A stretch of 50,682 nucleotides of DNA from Kiloniellaceae bacterium (GTDB lineage Bacteria > Pseudomonadota > Alphaproteobacteria > Kiloniellales > J153), in NCBI GenBank assembly GCA_021776135.1, contig JAJFGL010000032.1:1-50682 (forward strand), given 5' to 3'. This document shows positions 44,684 through 50,682 of this stretch, piece after piece; the first letter of the stretch is position 1, and the number at the start of each line of letters is the position of its first letter. The position numbers and the translations under genes are program-made. The notes below the pieces were generated by a model. That model made no database searches. It worked only from the letters and a program-made list of their open reading frames with translations, and was not told the DNA's origin.

Positions 44684-44946
44684 CCGCCGGGCGCGCGGTC
44701 TTCGCGGTCCTGGCGGCGGCTTTGTTATTGAGCGCCTGCGGCAAGCGCGCCGGCCTGCGGCCCCCGGACGACGCGGCGGAGGCCTACACCTACCCGCGCG
44801 TCTATCCGAACCCGGCCACGGTATTGCCGTCGGGAACCCGGGACGAGAAACTAAGGTCGCGCGAGATTCCGCCCAGCGCCGGCAACCTCTCGCCCTTGCC
44901 CAACTCGCGCAAGAAGACCACCTATGGAGACCCGGACGCGCAATGA
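44680..44946 (+). CDS. lptM: LptM-like small lipoprotein
   Basis: An 88-residue lipoprotein. The signal sequence ([20 protein letters not shown]) has the lipobox LSAC, and the [10 protein letters not shown] segment is the motif of LptM (YifL), which helps mature the LptD lipopolysaccharide translocon in the outer membrane. Overlaps argH by ATGA upstream and lysA by ATGA downstream (44943-44946). The tail after residue 35 is not conserved in LptM and could be lineage-specific. Confidence 0.75.
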   Translation: MTAGRAVFAVLAAALLLSACGKRAGLRPPDDAAEAYTYPRVYPNPATVLPSGTRDEKLRSREIPPSAGNLSPLPNSRKKTTYGDPDAQ

Positions 44947-46232
44947 CCGCCTTTCAGTACCGCGATGGCGACTTGCATGCCGAGGATGTGAGCTTAAGCG
45001 CCCTGACCGAAACCATCGGCACGCCGTTTTATTGTTATGCAAGCGGCGCGATCGAGGGCGCCTACACCGCCATGGCCGCGGCCTTGTCCGGCCTGCCGGC
45101 GGAGATTTGCTACGCCCTCAAGGCCAACGGCAACCTGGCCGTGGTGCGCACCCTGGCCAAGCTGGGCGCCGGCGCGGATGTGGTGTCGGAAGGGGAAATG
45201 CGCATCGCCCTGGCCGCCGGCGTGCCGGCCGGGAAAATCGTTTTCGCGGGGGTCGGCAAGACGGCCGAGGAAATGGCCGCTGGACTGAACGAGGGCATCC
45301 AGCAATTCAACGTCGAATCCCTGCCGGAAATGGAAACCCTTTCCCGGGTCGCGGTGTCCCTGGGGCGGCGCGCGCCCATTGCCTTGCGGGTCAATCCGGA
45401 TGTCGATGCGCGCACCCACGCGAAAATCTCGACCGGACAGGCCGAGAACAAGTTCGGCATCGACCTCGATCAAATCCAGGATGCGGTGAAGCTGGCCATG
45501 GACTTGCCGGGGCTTTCGCTTGAAGGTCTCGCGGTTCATATCGGATCGCAATTGACCGAGTTGACGCCCTTCCGCGCCGCCTTCGAAAAACTGACCGCCC
45601 TCTACCGGGATTTGCACGGCCAGGGCATTCCCCTGCGCCGGCTCGATTTCGGCGGCGGCCTGGGCATCGGTTACGACGGCGCGGCGGCGCCCGACCTCGC
45701 GGCCTATGCGGCCATAGTGCGCGATTGCACCGCCGGCCTGCCCGCCGAACTGGTGTTCGAGCCGGGGCGCTTCCTGGTCGGCGACGCGGGCGTGCTGATT
45801 TCCCGGGTTCTCTATGTCAAGCAGGGCACCGCGCGCCGTTTCGTGATTATCGACGCGGCCATGAACGATCTGATCCGCCCGGCCATGTACGACGCCACCC
45901 ACGGTTTCCTGCCCCTGCGCGCGCCGGCGCCCGGTACGGCGGAGGAAGCTGTCGATATCGTCGGGCCGATCTGCGAATCCTCCGATACCTTCACCCGGCA
46001 ACGTAATTTGCCGCCGGTGGCGGCCGGCGATCTGCTCGCGATAAGTTCAAGCGGCGCCTATGGCGCGGTAATGTCTTCGACCTATAATGGCCGCAGGCTG
46101 GTGCCCGAGGTTCTGGTGCGCGGCGGCGATCGCGCCCTGGTCAGGGCCCGGCCCAGCTACGCGGCCATGTTGGCCGAAATGACCCTGCCGGACTGGCTGG
46201 AGCAGGACCAAGGGGCGCGCGGGGCCGCCTAG
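44943..46232 (+). CDS. lysA: Diaminopimelate decarboxylase
   Basis: A 429-residue PLP enzyme making lysine from meso-diaminopimelate. The PLP lysine is in EICYALKANGNLAVVR, HIGSQLTELTPF and FGGGLGIGYDG bind the phosphate, and VGPICESSDTF holds the active-site Cys that comes from the partner subunit in the dimer. It has the usual length and position after lptM, followed after 11 bp by the TIGR02302 gene. Confidence 0.97.
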   Translation: MTAFQYRDGDLHAEDVSLSALTETIGTPFYCYASGAIEGAYTAMAAALSGLPAEICYALKANGNLAVVRTLAKLGAGADVVSEGEMRIALAAGVPAGKIVFAGVGKTAEEMAAGLNEGIQQFNVESLPEMETLSRVAVSLGRRAPIALRVNPDVDARTHAKISTGQAENKFGIDLDQIQDAVKLAMDLPGLSLEGLAVHIGSQLTELTPFRAAFEKLTALYRDLHGQGIPLRRLDFGGGLGIGYDGAAAPDLAAYAAIVRDCTAGLPAELVFEPGRFLVGDAGVLISRVLYVKQGTARRFVIIDAAMNDLIRPAMYDATHGFLPLRAPAPGTAEEAVDIVGPICESSDTFTRQRNLPPVAAGDLLAISSSGAYGAVMSSTYNGRRLVPEVLVRGGDRALVRARPSYAAMLAEMTLPDWLEQDQGARGAA

Positions 46233-46243
46233 AGGAAGCCCGG

Positions 46244-48709
46244 ATGCTTGGGATCGGAAAAAGACAGCGTAGATTGGACGCGGCGGCGGGGCGCTTGACG
46301 GCGCTCATGGCCGCCGCCCGCGCCGCTTTGTGGTGGGAGCGCTTCTGGCCCGCCGCCGCGCCGGCCCTGGGCCTGGCGGCCTTGTTCCTGGCTCTGGCCC
46401 TGCTCGACATCTTGCCGGTCCTGCCGCCATGGTTGCATGGCTTGATCCTGGCGGCGCTGCTCACCGGGTTCTTTTACCTCGCGTGGCGCGGTCTTCGCGG
46501 CCTGGGTATGCCCAGCACCGCCCAGTCCCGCCGGCGCCTGGAACTCGATAGCGGTCTCGACCATCGGCCCCTGGCCAGCCTAGAAGATACCCTGACCGCC
46601 GGCGCCGCCGATAAAGGCAGTGCCCAGCTATGGCGCCTGCACCAGCAGCGTTTGCGCGCCCGCCTGGCGGCTTTGCGGGTCCGTCTGCCGCGCGCCGGTC
46701 TGGCCGCGCGCGATCCCCTGGCCCTGCGCGCGGCCTTGGGAATCTTGCTGTTTATCGGCGCGGTTCTCGGTTCCGGCGATGCCCTTGGCCGCCTGGAGCG
46801 CGCCTTGCGGCCCGACCTGGGCAGCTTGACCCTGGCCCCGGACGCGACCCTGGACATCTGGGTCAACCCGCCGGCCTACACCGGCCTGGCGCCGCTGTTT
46901 CTCGATACCGCCCAAGGCCGGGACCGGGACACGGCGGCGGTCATCGAAACGCCGACCGGCAGCACGGTCCTGGCCCAGGTCCAAGGCGGCCGCGGGGCGC
47001 CGAATTTAATCGTTGGCGAGACCGTTGTGCCCTTCAAGGCCGCGACTCTGGATGCCTATAAGGTCAGCCTGATCCTGGAAGACGGCGAGACCCTGCGGGT
47101 CGAACAAGGCGGCCGCGACCTGGCCGCCTGGCCCTTGAGGATTACCCCCGACCTGGTCCCCAGTATCGAGTTCCTCTCGCCGCCCGGACGCAGCGAACGC
47201 GCCTCCCTGCGGCTTGAGTATTCGGCCGAGGACGATTACGGGCTGGCCAGCGTTAGCGGTGAAATCCGGCGCCTCGACAAACCCGATGCGGAACCGGTGA
47301 CGATCGAACTGGCCTTGCCCGGCATCGGCCTGCGCGACGCGGAATCCATGAGCTTCCATGACCTGACGCCGCACCCCTGGGCCGGGCTCGCGGTCGAGAT
47401 CCAGCTCCTGGCCGAGGACGCCCTGGGACAGCTTGGCGAAAGCGAGCCGGTCCGCACGGTCCTGCCGGAGCGTATCTTCAACCACCCGGTCGCGCGCGCC
47501 CTGGTGGAACTGCGCAAGCGTCTGACCCTCGATCCCGATGCCCGCCTGCCCGTGGTCCGCGCCCTGGGTGAGATCTATGACCGGCCGGACCACTATTTCA
47601 ATGACGTGGTCGTCGCCTTGTCCGTGCGCTCGGCCGAGCGGCGCCTGATTCACGGCCGCGAGGCGGGGACCGTGCTCCAGGTCCAGAAAATCCTCTGGGA
47701 TACGGCGCTGCACCTGGAAGAAGGCGGATTGGCGACCGCCGAAAGCGATCTGCGGGAAATTCAAAAGAAACTGATGGAAGCCCTGGCGCGCGGCGCCTCC
47801 GACGAAGAGATCGCGCGCCTGATGGACGAAATGCGCGCCGCCCTCGACCGCTTTCTCGAAGCCTTGGCCGAGCGTATGCGCGACCAGATGGCGCAAGGGC
47901 AGGAACCGCAGCAGATGCCGCCGACCGCCCAGACCCTGCAAAGCGAAGACTTACAGCGCCTGCTGGATCAGGCCGAGCAGTTGGCGCGCAGCGGCGCCCG
48001 CGACGCCGCCCGCGACATGCTGGCGCAGCTTCAGGAAATTCTGGAAAACATGCGCGCCAATCCCTTCGCCCAGGGCATGAACGAAGACTCGCGCGAGGCC
48101 ATGAAAATGATGGAGGACATGGAATCCCTCACACGCCGGCAACAGGAATTGCTCGACCGCAGTTTCAAGCGCGGCGGCCGCGAAAGCCCGGACGAAAGAG
48201 CAAAACGCGAAGCGGGCCAGGAGCGCCAGCGCGACGCCCGCAGTCAAGAATCCTTGCGCCGGGAACTGGGCAAAATGATGCGCCAGCTGGGCGAGGCCCT
48301 GGGCGAGATTCCCGGCACCCTGGGCCGGGCGGAGCGGGCCATGCGCGACGCCCGCGAGGCCCTGGAAGGCGGCGGCGAATCCTCGGACCCGGTCGGACCG
48401 CAGACCCGCGCCCTGGATCAGTTACAGCAAGGCATGCGCGACATGGCCGACCGCTTCATGGAGGCCATGGGCGCCGGGGCGCCGCCGGGCATGGGGCAGG
48501 TCGGCGCCCAACCCGGCAGCGGCCGCGACCCCCTGGGCCGCCAGCAGGGCCGGCAGGGGTTCGAGGCCCTGGAAGGGGTGCGCATTCCCGAGGAAATGGA
48601 GCTGCGGCGGTCCCGTGAAATCCTCGACGAGCTTCGCCGCCGGCGCGGCGAACCCGCCCGCCCGCCGGTCGAACTCGACTACATCGACCGCCTGCTCAAG
48701 CAGTTCTAG
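46244..48709 (+). CDS. TIGR02302/DUF4175 membrane protein
   Basis: An 821-residue protein found next to lysA in many Alphaproteobacteria. Two helices near residues 30-75 and a third near 163-182 precede a long periplasmic or cytoplasmic region. From about residue 480 it becomes highly charged and Gln/Met-rich (LLDQAEQLARSGARDAARDM), with predicted long coiled coils, and ends VELDYIDRLLKQF. Function unknown. Co-directional with lysA, and its stop overlaps the convergent receiver gene by 4 bp. Confidence 0.9.
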   Translation: MLGIGKRQRRLDAAAGRLTALMAAARAALWWERFWPAAAPALGLAALFLALALLDILPVLPPWLHGLILAALLTGFFYLAWRGLRGLGMPSTAQSRRRLELDSGLDHRPLASLEDTLTAGAADKGSAQLWRLHQQRLRARLAALRVRLPRAGLAARDPLALRAALGILLFIGAVLGSGDALGRLERALRPDLGSLTLAPDATLDIWVNPPAYTGLAPLFLDTAQGRDRDTAAVIETPTGSTVLAQVQGGRGAPNLIVGETVVPFKAATLDAYKVSLILEDGETLRVEQGGRDLAAWPLRITPDLVPSIEFLSPPGRSERASLRLEYSAEDDYGLASVSGEIRRLDKPDAEPVTIELALPGIGLRDAESMSFHDLTPHPWAGLAVEIQLLAEDALGQLGESEPVRTVLPERIFNHPVARALVELRKRLTLDPDARLPVVRALGEIYDRPDHYFNDVVVALSVRSAERRLIHGREAGTVLQVQKILWDTALHLEEGGLATAESDLREIQKKLMEALARGASDEEIARLMDEMRAALDRFLEALAERMRDQMAQGQEPQQMPPTAQTLQSEDLQRLLDQAEQLARSGARDAARDMLAQLQEILENMRANPFAQGMNEDSREAMKMMEDMESLTRRQQELLDRSFKRGGRESPDERAKREAGQERQRDARSQESLRRELGKMMRQLGEALGEIPGTLGRAERAMRDAREALEGGGESSDPVGPQTRALDQLQQGMRDMADRFMEAMGAGAPPGMGQVGAQPGSGRDPLGRQQGRQGFEALEGVRIPEEMELRRSREILDELRRRRGEPARPPVELDYIDRLLKQF

Positions 48710-49110
48710 GGCGAGTCCCGGTATTCGACCGCCGTTTGCACCGCCGGCGGCCGGGTTTCGAGCATGTCATCCACGGCGTCGCAAATCTGCATCAGCGTGA
48801 AGGGCTTGGGGATCACATCGAACACCAGTTCCTCGAGGTTGTGCGCGCGTTGGCGCTCGGCGGAGTAGCCTGTCATCAAAAGGACCGGCATACTGGGATA
48901 GTCCCGCGCGGCCTTGAGCGCCAAGGCGATGCCGTCCATGCCGGGCATGACGATATCGCTCAGAAGCGCATCGAAGGGGCCATCCACAAGCGCTTCCAGG
49001 GCGCGCAGACCGTCGTCGGCCCCGACGGCCTCGTGACCGCGATGGGCCAAGGCGCGGCAGACAAAGCTTTGCACCGCCATATCGTCTTCGGCGACTAAAA
49101 TTCGTGCCAT
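48706..49110 (-). CDS. CpdR-like single-domain response regulator
   Basis: A 134-residue receiver domain without output domain. MARILVAEDDMAVQSF holds the acidic pair, DALLSDIVMPGMDG the phospho-acceptor Asp, LLMTGYSAE the Thr switch and VIPKPFTLMQ the conserved Lys. Its sequence is closest to CpdR, the adaptor that controls ClpXP proteolysis in the alphaproteobacterial cell cycle, but the match is by eye, so a CpdR paralogue or another small receiver is possible. The start at 49110 is chosen; an in-frame ATG at 49158 lacks homology. Confidence 0.8.
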   Translation of the reverse strand: MARILVAEDDMAVQSFVCRALAHRGHEAVGADDGLRALEALVDGPFDALLSDIVMPGMDGIALALKAARDYPSMPVLLMTGYSAERQRAHNLEELVFDVIPKPFTLMQICDAVDDMLETRPPAVQTAVEYRDSP

Positions 49111-49331
49111 AGCGGATTGACCTCCTAGCCTATTCGCCGCACCGCCATAGTGCGTCATGCCCCCATGCTGCGCCGGTTAGGATTAATGAGACGTTAAGCT
49201 TTCTAAATTGTGAAGACCGCGGCCGGCCTGAATCTCGGTCAAGAGATAGTTGAAATACTTGGATTCATTGTTTCAATTATTTATATAATAAATTTTAGAT
49301 AAATAAATAATTTTCTTTATTTAATAAATAG

Positions 49332-49360
49332 TTGACAAAGCACTGTAGTTTCGTTAAATT
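49332..49360 (+). promoter_or_regulatory. Promoter of the DUF2336 gene
   Basis: TTGACA (49332-49337), exactly 17 bases and TAAATT (49355-49360), inside a very AT-rich stretch (49260-49370) that stands out from the GC-rich chromosome. An AGAGAGG ribosome site precedes the GTG start. Confidence 0.6.
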
Positions 49361-49406
49361 ACTTTAACCCTATGAGTATTTTCCGCGAATAGAGAGGCAC
49401 TGGACC

Positions 49407-50546
49407 GTGTTTGCAAGTGAACTCAACTCAGAAGTCTTGACCGCGAACGGGATTGAGCAGCTTAACGCCGACCGTTCACCCTGGATGCGCGCCCAAACCG
49501 CGGCCAGCGTGGCGATTCTTTTCGTCGAAGGCAGCCTCAACGAGCGCGAACGGGGTTTCGCGATCGGCATCTTGGAAATGCTGGCCCGCGATTTGGAAAT
49601 TCAGGTTCGCGAAGCCTTGAGCGAGCAGGTGAAGCATTGCGCCTTCTTGCCCCGTTCGATCGCCCAGACTCTGGCCAGGGACGTGGAAAGCGTCGCCCTG
49701 CCGATCATCCGTTATTCGTCGGTCCTGGAAGAAGCCGATCTGGCGGCGATCGCGCGCGACGGCGGCACGGCCAAGCAAATCGCCGTATCCCAGCGCGACA
49801 ACCTGGCCGAAGCCATTTCCGGAATTCTTGTCGATACCGAAAAATCCACGGTTATCGGCGCGCTTCTGGCCAATGAGTCCGCGCGGATCGACGCCGCCTC
49901 CTATGGCAGGATTCTTGAGCGCTTGGGCCAGGACGACGAAATTAAAGCGTTGTTGGTTGAGCGTCCGGCCCTGCCCGCCGCGGTGGTCGCGCGCATGGTA
50001 TTGAAGATCAGCGATAGCCTGCGAGAGCGCCTGATCGAGCGCTTCGGTCTGCCTGAAGACATGGTCGAGGACTTGACCGCGCGGGCGTGCGAGCAGGCGC
50101 TAAGCGAAGCTGTCGGTGAGACCGCGACCGGCGAATCCCTGGAAACGCTGTCGAAGAGATTGCACGATGAAGGCGCCTTGACCCCGCAATTCTTATTGCG
50201 CGCCCTGTTCACGGGGCAGATCCGCTTGTTCACCGCCGCGATCGCGGCGCGCGCTGGAGTAAGCCTGGGCAATGCGGACGAACTGATACGCGATGGCGGC
50301 CAGCGCGGGATAATGGCGCTGCACGTTCACGCGGGTCTTCCCGGCGCCTTGATGCCGGCGTTTCGCATCGCCCTCGATATCGTCCGCGAGAAAGATGCCC
50401 AGGGCCCGGCTGTCTGGCGCCAAAGCGATACCCAGCGGATCCTGTCGCGGCTCATCTTTTCCTATAGTAACCTGGCGCCAGGGCATCTGGAATCGATCTT
50501 GACGCAACTGGGGCACCTAAGCACGGGCAGCGCCGACGCGGCCTAG
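49407..50546 (+). CDS. DUF2336 protein
   Basis: A 379-residue helical-repeat protein of DUF2336, a family largely limited to Alphaproteobacteria. The repeats have an Armadillo/HEAT look (VREALSEQVKHCAFLPRSIA, LPIIRYSSVLEEADLAAIAR, LPAAVVARMVLKISDSLRER). Some members lie near sensory or motility genes, but no catalytic motif is visible. GTG at 49407 is the start, with AGAGAGG 9 bases upstream. An IS5-type element begins within a few bases of its stop codon. Confidence 0.85.
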   Translation: MFASELNSEVLTANGIEQLNADRSPWMRAQTAASVAILFVEGSLNERERGFAIGILEMLARDLEIQVREALSEQVKHCAFLPRSIAQTLARDVESVALPIIRYSSVLEEADLAAIARDGGTAKQIAVSQRDNLAEAISGILVDTEKSTVIGALLANESARIDAASYGRILERLGQDDEIKALLVERPALPAAVVARMVLKISDSLRERLIERFGLPEDMVEDLTARACEQALSEAVGETATGESLETLSKRLHDEGALTPQFLLRALFTGQIRLFTAAIAARAGVSLGNADELIRDGGQRGIMALHVHAGLPGALMPAFRIALDIVREKDAQGPAVWRQSDTQRILSRLIFSYSNLAPGHLESILTQLGHLSTGSADAA

Positions 50547-50559
50547 GTTGAGGACTCAT

Positions 50560-50682
50560 TCAGGTCCACTCGATTATGAGAGCGGCGAGAGCGAGGCCCG
50601 AGAGGTAGTTTTGAGCGTGGCGGTCGTATCTGGTTGCGATGCGCCGCCAGTTTTTGAGTTTGCAGAACAAGCGTTCGATGAC
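50560..50682 (-). mobile_element. IS5-family transposase, C-terminal part, truncated by the window
   Basis: The minus strand reads RLFCKLKNWRRIATRYDRHA then QNYLSGLALAALIIEWT and a stop, the C-terminal end of IS5-type DDE transposases. The element end (GAGGACTCATTCAGGTCC, 50550-50567) would be the terminal inverted repeat. The rest of the gene and the other end lie outside the window, so whether the IS is intact is not known. Confidence 0.8.

Noticed and set aside
48706-49110. Receiver as the partner of the two histidine kinases
   Set aside because: It is 6 to 37 kb from them with no operon link; pairing cannot be inferred.

Overview
The window is GC-rich chromosomal DNA from an alphaproteobacterium, most likely a Rhodospirillales-like lineage. 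This rests on family content rather than any marker gene: the ethylmalonyl-CoA pathway set (ecm, ccr, mcd), a TIGR02302/DUF4175 protein next to lysA, DUF2336, DUF1194 and DUF3830 proteins, NnrS, a HIG1 protein, a CpdR-like receiver and a long-form leuA. No rRNA or tRNA gene, CRISPR array or complete mobile element was seen. The first gene (MaoC hydratase) runs in from the left and an IS5-type transposase gene runs out to the right.

Layout. 1-2.7 kb: MaoC hydratase, a cupin and a UbiD decarboxylase. 2.7-5.8 kb: an AT-rich three-gene operon on the minus strand (beta-class DNA methyltransferase, GHKL/MORC-like ATPase, uncharacterised Rossmann-like protein), bounded on its far side by a decayed copy of the UbiD 3' end. 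This is the best candidate for an undescribed defence or DNA-modification system. 6.3-19.6 kb: creatinase-like M24 protein, small envelope proteins, leuA with a probable leader-peptide attenuator, a soluble PAS histidine kinase, a methyltransferase, gamma-glutamyltransferase, Nudix, ACT, DUF3830 and universal stress proteins, with many palindromic intergenic repeats and a broken duplicate of the ACT gene. 19.7-25.1 kb: ethylmalonyl-CoA pathway core. 25.1-26.9 kb: AT-rich islet with a frameshifted secreted-protein gene, a small CxxC protein and a ParDE-like toxin-antitoxin pair. 27-29.6 kb: EmrAB-type drug efflux. 29.6-32.4 kb: pentapeptide protein, a MITE-like palindrome, NnrS and HigBA. 32.6-36.1 kb: HIG1 protein, cob(I)alamin adenosyltransferase, etfBA and 3-hydroxybutyryl-CoA dehydrogenase. 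37.3-39.8 kb: Vsr, m5C methyltransferase and an Eco29kI-like GIY-YIG nuclease, a complete type II restriction-modification system. 39.9-50.7 kb: DUF2459 lipoprotein, membrane PAS histidine kinase, TlpA-like thioredoxin, argH-lptM-lysA-TIGR02302, CpdR-like receiver, DUF2336 and the IS fragment.

Metabolic logic. Ccr makes ethylmalonyl-CoA, the B12-dependent mutase rearranges it and Mcd oxidises methylsuccinyl-CoA. The adenosyltransferase at 32.8 kb can make the mutase cofactor, EtfAB can take electrons from Mcd, and the 3-hydroxybutyryl-CoA dehydrogenase and MaoC hydratase act on C4 acyl-CoA intermediates. The region therefore looks equipped for acetate/C2 or polyhydroxybutyrate-linked carbon assimilation. 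Two unrelated DNA-methylation modules and two toxin-antitoxin pairs show repeated acquisition of accessory genes between housekeeping blocks.
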